This document shows, piece by piece, positions 1-8,813 of a DNA stretch of 64,000 nucleotides (its first letter is position 1; every line of letters begins with the position of its first letter). The DNA lies in contig NZ_SULM01000001.1 in NCBI RefSeq assembly GCF_005250615.1, forward strand, positions 248,001 to 312,000, read 5' to 3'. The position numbers and the translations under genes were made by a program. Below the pieces are notes generated by a model that saw nothing but the letters and a program-made list of their open reading frames with translations, did not search any database and had not been told where the DNA came from. This stretch comes from Pseudomonas rhizoryzae. Lineage in GTDB: Bacteria > Pseudomonadota > Gammaproteobacteria > Pseudomonadales > Pseudomonadaceae.

Positions 1-1132
1 AGATGTCGTCGTCGAGGCGCTTGGACACCTTGAAGGCGCGGAAGATGAGGCCCTCACGCGTCCGGGGCACTCGCACGGCCTGGATGAATTCGCCGGGCTC
101 CAGGGCGGTCTTGCGGTAGTCGAGGAAGAAGTCATCCAAGGCCAGCTCGCGCAGGCGTTCACCCTGGCGCAGCAGCAGGCTGGCACCGAGCGCCAGCAGC
201 AAGGGCGGGCTGTCGCCGATAGGCGAGGCATTGCCGATGTTGCCGCCCAGGGTGCCCTGGTTGCGGATCTGCAGGGAGGCGAATCTCTGCAGCAGGGCGC
301 CGAAGTCCGGATAGTCGGCCGCCAGGGCGGCGGCGCAGTCGGAAAGGGGCGTGGCGGCACCGATCTCGATGCTGTCGTCGGTGACGGTCACGCCGCGTAG
401 CTCAGGTAGGTTGCCCAGGTAGATCAGGGTCTCCAGGCGGCGATGATTCTGGGTGACTTCCAGGGCCAGGTCGGTGCCGCCAGCCAACAGCCGGGCCTCG
501 GGATGGGCCTGGTAGAGGGTGGCCAGTTCGGCGAGGGTAGTGGGGCTATGACTGCGGCTGCCCGCGCCTTCGAGACGGGTCGCGGGCGCGGGGGCCAGGG
601 CTCTCAGCCGCTCCAGGGTCTGCTGCTCGCGGGCATCGAACTGGTCCGGCTGACGGCTGGCGCAGGCCTGCTCGGCGGCGGCCAGGATCGGCCGGTAGCC
701 GGTGCAGCGGCAAAGATTGCCGGCCAAGGCCTCGTGGGTGGCAGCGCCGTCCGGCGCGGCGACGTTCTTCTGCAGGGCGAACAGCGACATCACGAAGCCC
801 GGGGTGCAGTAGCCGCACTGGGAGCCATGGCAGTCGACCATGGCCTGCTGCACGCCATGCAGGCGGCCCTGGTGCTTGAGGTCTTCCACGCTGATCAGTT
901 GTTTGCCGTCCAGCGCCGCGACGAAGGTCAGGCAGCTGTTGACGGTGCGATAGCGCAAGCGGTCGCCATCCGGCTCGGCGAGCACCACGGTGCAGGCCCC
1001 GCAGTCGCCGGAGGCGCAGCCTTCCTTGGTGCCGGTCTTGCCGCAGCGCTCGCGCAGGTATTGGAGGACGGTGAGATTAGGGTCGAGCTGCTCTTCGACG
1101 CGCAGCTCCTGGTCGAGTAGAAACCTGATCAA
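1..1132 (-). CDS. xdhA: Xanthine dehydrogenase small subunit XdhA (3' end cut by window)
   Basis: Small subunit of bacterial xanthine dehydrogenase, which carries the 2Fe-2S clusters and FAD and passes electrons from the molybdenum subunit to NAD+. The visible 377 codons start with MIRFLLDQEL, followed by the plant-type 2Fe-2S motif GCASGDCGAC (Cys39, 44, 47), a further Cys near residue 67, and the second-cluster motif CHGSQCGYCTPGF. The sequence nearest the window edge reads AFKVSKRLDDDI, typical of the FAD domain. The start is TTG at 1132: GGAGAG lies just upstream and there is no in-frame ATG before it. The C-terminal part lies beyond base 1; xdhB would be expected there. Confidence 0.93.
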   Translation of the reverse strand, partial: MIRFLLDQELRVEEQLDPNLTVLQYLRERCGKTGTKEGCASGDCGACTVVLAEPDGDRLRYRTVNSCLTFVAALDGKQLISVEDLKHQGRLHGVQQAMVDCHGSQCGYCTPGFVMSLFALQKNVAAPDGAATHEALAGNLCRCTGYRPILAAAEQACASRQPDQFDAREQQTLERLRALAPAPATRLEGAGSRSHSPTTLAELATLYQAHPEARLLAGGTDLALEVTQNHRRLETLIYLGNLPELRGVTVTDDSIEIGAATPLSDCAAALAADYPDFGALLQRFASLQIRNQGTLGGNIGNASPIGDSPPLLLALGASLLLRQGERLRELALDDFFLDYRKTALEPGEFIQAVRVPRTREGLIFRAFKVSKRLDDDI

Positions 1133-1177
1133 GGCCGCTCTCCGCTTGGGGTCATGGATGAATCGATGGTGAGTAAA

Positions 1178-1195
1178 GTTGACCGATAGGTCAAC
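1178..1195. promoter_or_regulatory. Inverted repeat GTTGACC-N4-GGTCAAC upstream of xdhA
   Basis: A perfect 7-bp inverted repeat with a 4-bp spacer (GTTGACC GATA GGTCAAC) lies about 46 bp upstream of the xdhA TTG start. Read on the minus strand, its TTGACC could serve as a -35 hexamer, so a bound repressor would overlap RNA polymerase. The dimeric operator form is seen directly; the regulator is unknown and no regulator gene lies in the visible neighbourhood. Confidence 0.5.
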
Positions 1196-1446
1196 ATTTG
1201 TCCTGGCGAATGGAGGGGCTTTGTCGTTTTTGGACATGGGTGTCGGACAGACGACGGTAGGGCTGCGCCTTCCTGGCGCGTCGATGCTGCCTGTGCCCGC
1301 TTACGGTGCAAAAAGAAGCCCCGGCCTGTGCCGTGGCAGAATGGCGATGGGATGGCATCAAATCGTCATTGCCCGTGCCGATATAAAAGCATACGGTTCC
1401 GTCCCGCCGGCGGAAGTTCCTACCTCTGGTTCAACAGGTCATCGTC
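1196..1446 (+). promoter_or_regulatory. Leader of the first CHASE4-GGDEF-EAL gene, with a block shared by the second copy
   Basis: Part of the 314-bp gap between xdhA and the first GGDEF-EAL gene. Bases about 1355-1397 recur with few changes at 4255-4297 upstream of the second copy; both hold GATATAAA (TATAAA at 1382-1387 and 4282-4287), the best -10 candidate. No convincing -35 is seen. No real gene is visible: the short ORFs here have no recognisable protein features. Confidence 0.4.
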
Positions 1447-3981
1447 GTGCCTACCCCGCTCAATCGTGTCGCCCAGCAGACCTCGCTGGGCTTTTTCGCG
1501 CTGGTCATCCTTATCTTCGCCCTGGCGGGAGGGATGTTGGTAGACCTGTGTCTGCGCATCGATGAGCAGCAACGTCAGCATAGTGAGGTGGATGCCCAGC
1601 GGGCGCTGGACTCGCGGCAGGATAGGCTGGGTCGAGTCCTGGGCGACTATTCGTTCTGGCAGGAGGCCTATGAGCGAACCTTCAAGAAGGTAGATGCACA
1701 TTGGGCCTACGACGAAGACAACGTGGGGCCATCCCTCTATAGCGTCTACGGCGTGAACGGGGCCTTCATCCTCGGGCCCGAGGGCTCGACGCGCTATGCC
1801 ATGGTGAATGGCGCACGCAGCAGGATGCAGCTGGACAGCTGGCTCGGCGCTGACCAGGCGGCGCTGTTGGCCCAGGCGCGGGCGCGCTCGGCCAAGAATA
1901 GCTATGCCCAGGGCTATTTCCTCGTCGATGGCAAGCCGGCCAGCGTGACGGCCGCGGTCATTCGGCCGGATGCCAGCTACCAGGATTTCAAGGAGCTCTC
2001 CTATCTGGTGTTCGTCGATGTGCTGACGCCGGACAAGCTGGCCGCGCTCGGGCAGCGGTTCGAGTTGCACGGCCTGACGGCCCATCCGGGTGCATTGCCC
2101 GCCGACCAACGGCCGATGCTGGTGGTGAGCTCCACTCCGGGTATCGCGGTGACCTTCCGGTGGAGCATCCAGGCCTTTGGGAAGCGGCTGCTGACGCACT
2201 TCCTGCCGTTGTTGGCCGGCATGTGCGTCCTGGCATTGCTGTTGGTCTGGTACCTGCGGCGGCGCATTGCCTTGGCCGCGCGCCAGACGGAACTGGCCGA
2301 GGATGCGTTGAAGCACAGCGAGCAACGCTTTCGGACAGTGTCCGAGGCCACGTCCGACTGGATCTGGGAGGCCGACGCCGAGCAGCGCCTGGTCTATCTC
2401 TCGGAGCGCTTCGTCGCTGTCACCGGCTTTCGGCATGAGGAGTGGCTGGGTCGACCCTTGTATGAATTGCTCGACTACGAGCCATGCCAGCTCGACGAGG
2501 TCGCCCAGGCGCCTGCCACCGCGCTCCGGATGCGACGATCGCTGCGTTGTGAGATGCGCGATGCCCAGGCGCGGCCGAGGTTTTCTCAGCTCTCGGCCCA
2601 GCCGATCGTCAGCGGTGGGCAACTGGCTGGCTTCCGCGGCACCGTGTGTGACGTCACTGACGAGGTCGAAGCCAAGGCGCGGGTCGAACATCTCAGCCAG
2701 CACGATGCCCTCACCGGTTTGGCCAATCGTCACCACTTGCATCGCCACCTGGCGCAGCGCTTCGCCGAAGGCGTTGATACCTCTCACCCCTTGCATCTGC
2801 TGGCCATCGATCTGGATCGTTTCAAGCCGGTCAATGATTCCCTCGGACATGCGGCGGGCGATCAGGTGTTGTGCCAGATCGCCCGCGAGTTGCGTGCCAC
2901 CGCGCGCGACGGTGATCTGGTCGCGCGAGTCGGGGGTGACGAGTTCGTCATCGCGCTGAGTGGCAGCCTGAGCGGCGAGCAGCTGACCGGCCAGTGCAGC
3001 CGCATTCTGGACGCCGTCGGCCGTACCATCCGCGTCGGTGAGCACGACATCACCCTGGGGGCGAGTCTCGGCGTCGCCCAGGCGCCGCAGGACGGCGACA
3101 CTGCCGAGGATCTGCTGCGCTACGCCGACATCGCCCTGTACGAGGCCAAGGCCGCGGGGCGCAATACCCTGAGGTTCTATGAGCCCACTATGAACCAGCG
3201 GATTATCGAGCGTCGTCAGCTGGAGACCGAATTGCGCCTGGGCTTGCAGCGCGGGGAGCTGGAGCTGGACTTCCAGCCGCGCTTCGATGCCAGCAGTCAG
3301 CGCCTGCTGGGCGCCGAGGCCCTGGTGCGCTGGAATCATCCCGTCCGCGGTCGCCTGGCGCCCGCCGAGTTCATCGCGATGGCGGAGGAGACCGGGCTGA
3401 TCCTGGGGCTCAGCGACTGGGTCCTGCAGGAGGCCTGCAGCCAGGCGGTGCTATGGGAGCCGGAGCTGATCGTGTCCATCAATCTGTCACCGCTGGAGTT
3501 CCAGCGTGACGACTTGGTGGCGCGAGTCCGAGGGGTACTCGAACGCACCGGCATAGCGCCGAGCCGCGTCGAATTGGAGCTGACCGAAAACGTGCTGCTG
3601 GATGATGCAGTGGGCGCGCTGGAGTTGATGCAGCGGCTCAAGGCAATGGGGGTGCGCCTGTCGATGGACGACTTCGGCAGCGGTTACTCATCGCTCAGCT
3701 ATCTGCGCACCTATCCCTTCGATTGCCTGAAGATCGACCGCAGCTTCGTCGCCGATATCGAGGTGAGCGAGAGCAACGCAGCCATCGTCAAGGCCATCGT
3801 CAGCCTGGGCCAGGCGCTGTCGCTGACGGTGGTCGCCGAGGGGATCGAGACCGCCGGCCAGCTGGCGCGCATCGCCGATCTCAAGTGCGATCAAGCCCAG
3901 GGTTTTCATCTGCAGCGACCCCTGTCCCGGGAGCGTTTCGCCGCGTTGCGAGAGCACTCGATGGCGCTCGACGAAGCCTAG
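1447..3981 (+). CDS. CHASE4-PAS-GGDEF-EAL membrane c-di-GMP enzyme, copy 1
   Basis: 844-aa membrane protein predicted to make and/or degrade cyclic di-GMP. Order: N-terminal membrane segment (about 15-37), periplasmic CHASE4-like sensor with the DYSFWQEAY and WAYDEDNVG stretches, second membrane segment (about 262-282), PAS domain (about 300-410), GGDEF domain with intact GGDEF (about 496-500) preceded by the inhibitory-site motif RDGD, and an EAL domain (from about 610). EAL catalytic motifs are present: ALVRW, ELTEN, DDFGSGYSSL, KIDRSF and VAEGIET. The start is GTG at 1447, matching the second copy; no strong Shine-Dalgarno is seen. The gene is the left member of a tandem pair of equal length. 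Whether cyclase or phosphodiesterase activity dominates cannot be told. Confidence 0.93.
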   Translation: MPTPLNRVAQQTSLGFFALVILIFALAGGMLVDLCLRIDEQQRQHSEVDAQRALDSRQDRLGRVLGDYSFWQEAYERTFKKVDAHWAYDEDNVGPSLYSVYGVNGAFILGPEGSTRYAMVNGARSRMQLDSWLGADQAALLAQARARSAKNSYAQGYFLVDGKPASVTAAVIRPDASYQDFKELSYLVFVDVLTPDKLAALGQRFELHGLTAHPGALPADQRPMLVVSSTPGIAVTFRWSIQAFGKRLLTHFLPLLAGMCVLALLLVWYLRRRIALAARQTELAEDALKHSEQRFRTVSEATSDWIWEADAEQRLVYLSERFVAVTGFRHEEWLGRPLYELLDYEPCQLDEVAQAPATALRMRRSLRCEMRDAQARPRFSQLSAQPIVSGGQLAGFRGTVCDVTDEVEAKARVEHLSQHDALTGLANRHHLHRHLAQRFAEGVDTSHPLHLLAIDLDRFKPVNDSLGHAAGDQVLCQIARELRATARDGDLVARVGGDEFVIALSGSLSGEQLTGQCSRILDAVGRTIRVGEHDITLGASLGVAQAPQDGDTAEDLLRYADIALYEAKAAGRNTLRFYEPTMNQRIIERRQLETELRLGLQRGELELDFQPRFDASSQRLLGAEALVRWNHPVRGRLAPAEFIAMAEETGLILGLSDWVLQEACSQAVLWEPELIVSINLSPLEFQRDDLVARVRGVLERTGIAPSRVELELTENVLLDDAVGALELMQRLKAMGVRLSMDDFGSGYSSLSYLRTYPFDCLKIDRSFVADIEVSESNAAIVKAIVSLGQALSLTVVAEGIETAGQLARIADLKCDQAQGFHLQRPLSRERFAALREHSMALDEA

Positions 3982-4356
3982 CCACGAGCAACTGAAAGCT
4001 CAGGATCGGCGAAGAGCTGTCCTTGCCGCCTATTCAGGCCAGCGCGCTGAGCGGGTCGTGGAGGCTGGCGGGTAGGGTGACGACGGCCTCGGTGCCCCCT
4101 GGCCGCTCCCACGCTCGGGTGATGCCGGGTGAACTGTTCGGCGGGATGCCATCAGTCGGGATGGCCAGGACCCGCAGGCGTCGGGCCGCTGGGCGAGAGC
4201 CCGATTCGTATGCTGCCGTCTAGTCCGGGCCCTGGCGGAATATCTCTGCAAAGGGCATCAAGTCGTTATCGCCTAGGTCGATATAAAGGCATACGATTCG
4301 GGCCGCGCCGTCGTACGGTCCTACCCCTATTCATCCTGCTCCAACAGGTCACTGCT
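3982..4356. other. Spacer between the duplicated c-di-GMP genes
   Basis: A 375-bp gap. Its first part resembles the sequence after the second copy, including a decayed 3' end of the reductase gene (listed separately). Bases 4133-4250 match nothing else in the window. The last about 100 bp carry the leader shared with copy 1, including GATATAAA near 4281. An open frame from 4129 runs into the second GGDEF-EAL gene but shows no conserved protein sequence. Confidence 0.7.
4034..4132 (-). pseudogene. Relic of the 3' end of the Ldh_2 reductase gene
   Basis: On the minus strand this stretch reads PGITRAWERPGGTEAVVTLP then ASLHDPLSALA and a stop. It aligns with the last ~33 residues of the reductase at 6935-7945, which read PGITRTRARPGDTAALITLP then ASLYDQLRALA and a stop. 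The similarity ends abruptly near 4132, in the shared gtgatgccggg sequence. It is a non-functional fragment carried along when the neighbouring GGDEF-EAL gene was duplicated, and it marks the right edge of the duplicated unit. Confidence 0.88.
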
Positions 4357-6891
4357 GTGCCTACCCAACTCAATCGTGTCGCCCGTCGGGCCTCCCTTGG
4401 CTTCTTCGTCCTGGTCGCGCTGATCTTTGCCCTCGCGGGACTGATGCTGTTCGACCTGTGCAAGCGCATCGACGAGCAGCAACGTCGCCACAGCGAGGCG
4501 GACGCCGAGCGGGCGCTGGAAACGCGGCAGGACAAGCTGGGTCGGGTATTGACCGACTATTCGTTCTGGATCGAGGCCTATGCGCGGACCGAGCAGCAGG
4601 TCGATGTGGACTGGGCCTACGATCAGAACAACGTCGGGCCGTCGCTCTACAAGAGCTATGGGGTGAATGGTGCCTTCATCCTGGCGCCCGATGGCACGAC
4701 GCGCTATGCCGTGGTGGGCGGCGAACTCAGCCAGCTACGGCTGGACAGCTGGCTCAAAGCCGACCAGGCGGTGCTGCTTGCCCAGGCGCGGGAGCGCTCG
4801 CCCGAGGATGGCTATGCCCAGGGCTATTTCCTCGTCGATGGCAAGCCGGCCAGCGTGATGGCCGCCGTCATCCGGCCGGATGCAAGCTACCAGGATTTCA
4901 AGGGGCTCTCCTACATGGTGTTCGTCGATGTGCTGACGCCGGACAAGCTCGCCGAGCTCGGGCAGGTGTTCGAGTTGCACGGCCTGACGGCCCAGCCAGG
5001 GGCGCTCCCCTTAGCCGGGCAGCCGACGCTGGTGGTGAGCTCGACGCCTGGTATCGCGGTGACCTTTCACTGGACTATCCAGGCCCTGGGACATCGACTG
5101 CTGATGCAGTTTCTGCCGTTGTTGGCCGGCATGTGCGTCCTGGCATTGCTGTTGGTCTGGTACCTGCGGCGGCGCATCGCTCTGGCTGCGCACCAGACCG
5201 AAAGGGTCGAGGATGCCCTGCGGCATAGCGAGCAGCGCTTTCGGATGGTGTCCGAGGCCTCGTCCGACTGGATCTGGGAGACCGATGCCGAGCAGCGCCT
5301 GATCTATCTGTCGGAGCGCTTCGTCGATGTCACCGGCTTTGGCCAGGAGGAGTGGCTGGGCCAGCCGTTGTATGAATTGCTCGACTACGAGCCGTCCCTG
5401 CTCGACGAGGTCGCCCGGGCGCCTGCCACCGCTAGCCGGGTGCGACGACCGCTGCGTTGCGAGATGCGCGATGCCCAGACCAAACCGAGATTTTGCCAGC
5501 TCTCGGCCCAGCCCATCGTGACCGATGGGCGCCTGGCCGGCTTTCGCGGCACCGTGTGCGACGTCACCGAGGAGATCGAAGCCAAGGCGCGCATCGAACA
5601 CCTCAGCCAGCACGATGCCCTCACTGGCCTGGCCAACCGTCATCAGTTGCATCGCCATCTGGCGCAGCGCTTCGCCGAGGGGGTCAGCGCCAGCCAGCCC
5701 CTGCATCTGTTGGCCCTCGATCTGGACCGCTTCAAGCCGGTCAACGATTCCCTGGGGCATGCGGCGGGCGACCAGGTGTTGTGTCAGGTCGCGCGGGAGT
5801 TACGTGCCAGCCTGCGCGAGGGTGATCTGGTCGCGCGGATCGGCGGAGACGAATTCGTCATCGCGCTGAGCGGCAGCCTGAGCGTCGAGCAACTGACCAG
5901 CCAGTGCGGCCGCATTCTGGATGCCATCGGCTGCCCCATCCGCGTCGGCGAGCACGACATCACCCTGGGGGCGAGCCTCGGCATCGCCCGGGCACCGCAG
6001 GATGGCCACAACGCCGAGGACCTGCTGCGCTATGCCGATATCGCCCTGTACGAGGCCAAGGCCGCAGGCCGCAACACCCTGAGGTTCTACGAACCGACCA
6101 TGAACCAGCGCATCCTCGAGCGGCGGCAGCTGGAGACGGAATTGCGCCAGGGCTTGCAGCGTGGGGAGCTGGTGCTGGAATTCCAGCCGCGCTTCGATGC
6201 CGGCAGCCAGCGCCTGCTGGGCGCCGAGGCCCTGGTGCGCTGGAATCATCCCGTTCGCGGTCGCCTGGCACCCGCCGAGTTCATCGCGCTGGCGGAGGAG
6301 ACCGGATTGATCCTGGGGCTCAGTGACTGGGTCCTGCAGGAGGCCTGCAGCCAGGCGGTGACCTGGGAGCCGGAGTTGATCGTGTCGATCAACCTGTCGC
6401 CCCTGGAATTCCAGCGTGACGATCTGGTGGCGCGGGTCCGCGGCGTGCTCGAACGCACCGGTATAGATCCGGCCCGCGTCGAGTTGGAGCTGACCGAAAA
6501 CGTCCTGCTGGATGATGCGTCCGGCGCATTGGAGTTGATGCAACGACTCAAGGCCCTCGGGGTGCGCCTGTCGATGGACGACTTCGGCACCGGCTATTCC
6601 TCGCTCAGCTATCTGCGTACCTATCCCTTCGATTGCCTGAAGATCGATCGTAGTTTCGTCGCCAACATCGAGGCGAGCGAAAGCAATGCCGCCATCGTCG
6701 AGGCCATCGTCAGCATGGGCCGGGCCCTGTCGCTGACGGTGGTCGCCGAGGGCATCGAGACGGCCGGGCAGCTGGCACTCATCGCCGATCTCAAGTGCGA
6801 TCAGGCCCAGGGTTTCCACCTGCAGCGCCCGCTGTCCCAGGCGCGTTTCGCCGCGCTGCGCCAGCAGGCGCTGGTGCTCGACGAGGCCTAG
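4357..6891 (+). CDS. CHASE4-PAS-GGDEF-EAL membrane c-di-GMP enzyme, copy 2
   Basis: Second copy of the tandem pair, also 844 aa and collinear throughout. Two membrane segments flank a periplasmic CHASE4-like domain, followed by PAS, GGDEF and EAL. GGDEF is intact with the inhibitory-site motif REGD; EAL motifs ALVRW, ELTEN, DDFGTGYSSL, KIDRSF and VAEGIET are present. I chose GTG at 4357 because it starts the same VPTxLNRVA sequence as copy 1; an ATG at 4129 would add 76 unconserved residues. Differences from copy 1 are concentrated in the periplasmic domain (for example ARTEQQVDVDWAYDQNN against ERTFKKVDAHWAYDEDN), which may change the signal sensed. Confidence 0.93.
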   Translation: MPTQLNRVARRASLGFFVLVALIFALAGLMLFDLCKRIDEQQRRHSEADAERALETRQDKLGRVLTDYSFWIEAYARTEQQVDVDWAYDQNNVGPSLYKSYGVNGAFILAPDGTTRYAVVGGELSQLRLDSWLKADQAVLLAQARERSPEDGYAQGYFLVDGKPASVMAAVIRPDASYQDFKGLSYMVFVDVLTPDKLAELGQVFELHGLTAQPGALPLAGQPTLVVSSTPGIAVTFHWTIQALGHRLLMQFLPLLAGMCVLALLLVWYLRRRIALAAHQTERVEDALRHSEQRFRMVSEASSDWIWETDAEQRLIYLSERFVDVTGFGQEEWLGQPLYELLDYEPSLLDEVARAPATASRVRRPLRCEMRDAQTKPRFCQLSAQPIVTDGRLAGFRGTVCDVTEEIEAKARIEHLSQHDALTGLANRHQLHRHLAQRFAEGVSASQPLHLLALDLDRFKPVNDSLGHAAGDQVLCQVARELRASLREGDLVARIGGDEFVIALSGSLSVEQLTSQCGRILDAIGCPIRVGEHDITLGASLGIARAPQDGHNAEDLLRYADIALYEAKAAGRNTLRFYEPTMNQRILERRQLETELRQGLQRGELVLEFQPRFDAGSQRLLGAEALVRWNHPVRGRLAPAEFIALAEETGLILGLSDWVLQEACSQAVTWEPELIVSINLSPLEFQRDDLVARVRGVLERTGIDPARVELELTENVLLDDASGALELMQRLKALGVRLSMDDFGTGYSSLSYLRTYPFDCLKIDRSFVANIEASESNAAIVEAIVSMGRALSLTVVAEGIETAGQLALIADLKCDQAQGFHLQRPLSQARFAALRQQALVLDEA

Positions 6892-6934
6892 CAGCGAACG
6901 CCTGAACGTTGAGGGCGGGCGAGGGGCTGGCGGT

Positions 6935-7945
6935 TCAGGCCAGCGCCCTTAGCTGGTCGTAGAGGCTGGCGGGTAGGGTGATGAGGGCCGCGGTGTCCCC
7001 TGGCCGAGCCCGTGTCCGGGTGATGCCGGGCAGGTGGACGCCCTGTGCGGCGAGGCGCGTCAGCTGCGCGCCGAGGCGCTCGGGAAAGCGGTCGTCCAGC
7101 AAGCGCGGAGCGATGGCCACTACCAGCAGGCCGGCACCGGGACTGCGCGATCCCTGGCGAAAGTCGCCGGCATCCAGCGACCAGTTCGCCCCGGTGAGCC
7201 CGGCGGCCAGGACCTCCACCATCAGGGCGACGTTGGCGCCGCGCGCGCCGCCAAAGGCCAGCAGGGTACCGCGCACCGCGTCACGGGCATTGCGGGTGGG
7301 TAGGCCGTTCTCATCCAGCGCCCAGCCCTCGGGGATGGGCACATCGGTCTCGGCCGCGCGCAGCAGGTTGACGAAGGCCGTGGCGCTGCAGGCCTGGTCG
7401 ATTGCCAGCAGGCGGCCATCGGCGGCCTGGGCGGCGAACGCCAGTGGATTGGTCGAGTAGAGCGCCCGGCTACTGCCCTGGGGAGCCATTAGCGGCGGGC
7501 CGTTGGTGAAGGCCAGGGCCACCAGGCCGCGTTCGGCAAGGCGGCGCGGGTAGTAGCCCAGTTCGCCGCAGGTGAAGGCCTCTCGCTGGGCGAACAGGGC
7601 CAGGCCGAAGCCGTTGGCCGTTGTACAGAGATCCTCGAAGGCCCGCTCGAAACCCAGCTGGGCGATGCCGCGGCGCGCATCGCTCTGGACCAACGCCGGC
7701 GCCGGCCGACTGAGCTGCGGTTCGGCGCGGGGGTCGATACGCCCCTGGCGGAAGCCGTCGAGATAATCCAGCAGGTGGGCGAAGCCGAGGGCGGGCAGGC
7801 CGCGGTATTCGGCGGTCAGCGTCGCGGCGGTCAGGGCGGTGGCGACCGCCTGGCTGGCCCCTTGGCGCAGGCAGCAGGCCCGCGCCAGGGTTTCGGCTTC
7901 AGGCTGAGTCAGCCTGATCGGCGCCCCATCGGCCTCCCGGCTCAT
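6935..7945 (-). CDS. Ldh_2 family oxidoreductase (imino-acid reductase type)
   Basis: 336-aa member of the malate/L-lactate dehydrogenase (Ldh_2) family, which includes delta1-piperideine-2-carboxylate/delta1-pyrroline-2-carboxylate reductases and ureidoglycolate dehydrogenase. Family features seen are TLTAEYRGLPALGFAHLLDY near the N-terminus, the cofactor-region stretch LALFAQREAFTCGELGYYPR, and YSTNPLAFAA. The ATG at 7945 overlaps the stop of the upstream ABC solute-binding gene (ATGA), so the two are translationally coupled. Its place in an amino-acid transporter operon with a demethylase makes reduction of a cyclic imino acid the best guess. A fragment of its 3' end is duplicated at 4034-4132. 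Confidence 0.82.
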   Translation of the reverse strand: MSREADGAPIRLTQPEAETLARACCLRQGASQAVATALTAATLTAEYRGLPALGFAHLLDYLDGFRQGRIDPRAEPQLSRPAPALVQSDARRGIAQLGFERAFEDLCTTANGFGLALFAQREAFTCGELGYYPRRLAERGLVALAFTNGPPLMAPQGSSRALYSTNPLAFAAQAADGRLLAIDQACSATAFVNLLRAAETDVPIPEGWALDENGLPTRNARDAVRGTLLAFGGARGANVALMVEVLAAGLTGANWSLDAGDFRQGSRSPGAGLLVVAIAPRLLDDRFPERLGAQLTRLAAQGVHLPGITRTRARPGDTAALITLPASLYDQLRALA

Positions 7946-8775
7946 TCGATCAACCGGGGAGCGCCGACGTCGGTGATCTGCTCGTCGAGGCCGTAGTGGG
8001 CAACGATCTTGCGCAGGCCACCGTCCTGGTGCAGTTGCTCGATGTAGGCCGACAGCGCCTGGCCCAGGGCTGCGTTCTGCTTGGCGAAGAGAATGGCCGC
8101 CTGGCCGGGTTGTTGCGAGGCCTTGACCCTGGGATCGCCGGCGGCGACGTTGATGCTGGCACCCGGATAGGCGCCTTTCTGCTGGGCGGTCTTGGCCACG
8201 GCGAAGCTGTCGGTGGCGACGTCGAGGCGCCCCGAGGCCAGGTCCTGGGCCATGGCCACGGGGTTGGGGTAGAGCACCAGGTTGTCGCCCAGCACCTTCT
8301 TCAAGTCGGCGACCCAGAGATAGCCTTGTACGGTGCCGACGCGCTTGCCTTCGAGCTGATCGATGCGGCTCAGGTTGTCCTTGGAGATGATCCCCATGAC
8401 GTCGAGGAAGGTGGGGGCGGAAAGACCCAGCACCTTGGCCCGCTCGGCGGTGCGATACCAGTCGCCGATGCCGACGTCGGCCCGCCGGGTGATCACCGAT
8501 TGCACCACCGCGGCGGTGTCCACGGTGGTGGCGCGCACGGTCAGGCACTCCTGGGCGGCGAAGCCGTTGAGGATATCGCCCTCCACACCGCCGATCTGGC
8601 CGTCGGGGCCGGGGATGGCATAGGGCGGGAAGACGTAGGTCGCGACCTTGAGCACGCCTTTTTCCAGGGTGTCGAAGGTATGCGCGGGCTTGCAGTCGGC
8701 CAGGGCGGCGGCGCTGCCGCATAGCAGCAGAGTGGCGAGGGTGAGACGCTTGAAGAGGGTAGCTGCATCGGTCAT
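7942..8775 (-). CDS. Polar amino-acid ABC transporter, periplasmic solute-binding protein
   Basis: 277-aa exported protein of the SBP_bac_3 family (HisJ/GlnH type). An N-terminal signal peptide runs to about residue 26 (LLLCGSAAALA). The mature protein holds GVLKVATYVFPPYAIPGPDG and later GKRVGTVQGYLWVADLKKVL, both typical of this fold. It delivers its ligand to the two permeases encoded just upstream. The ATG at 8775 follows GAGG. Its stop overlaps the start of the reductase gene. The ligand is not evident from sequence; the operon suggests a betaine-like or methylated amino acid. Confidence 0.9.
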   Translation of the reverse strand: MTDAATLFKRLTLATLLLCGSAAALADCKPAHTFDTLEKGVLKVATYVFPPYAIPGPDGQIGGVEGDILNGFAAQECLTVRATTVDTAAVVQSVITRRADVGIGDWYRTAERAKVLGLSAPTFLDVMGIISKDNLSRIDQLEGKRVGTVQGYLWVADLKKVLGDNLVLYPNPVAMAQDLASGRLDVATDSFAVAKTAQQKGAYPGASINVAAGDPRVKASQQPGQAAILFAKQNAALGQALSAYIEQLHQDGGLRKIVAHYGLDEQITDVGAPRLIE

Positions 8776-8813
8776 GGCGGTGGTCCTCGGTATGCTGATC
8801 GGCAGGGCGAAGG

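Noticed and set aside
1420-3339. 639-codon open frame on the minus strand opposite the first GGDEF-EAL gene
   Set aside because: It lies wholly opposite a clearly conserved gene; long antisense frames are expected in GC-rich DNA and it shows no protein family features.
4129-4356. 76 extra N-terminal codons for the second GGDEF-EAL gene
   Set aside because: Not present in copy 1 and derived from the duplicated leader; GTG 4357 aligns exactly with copy 1.
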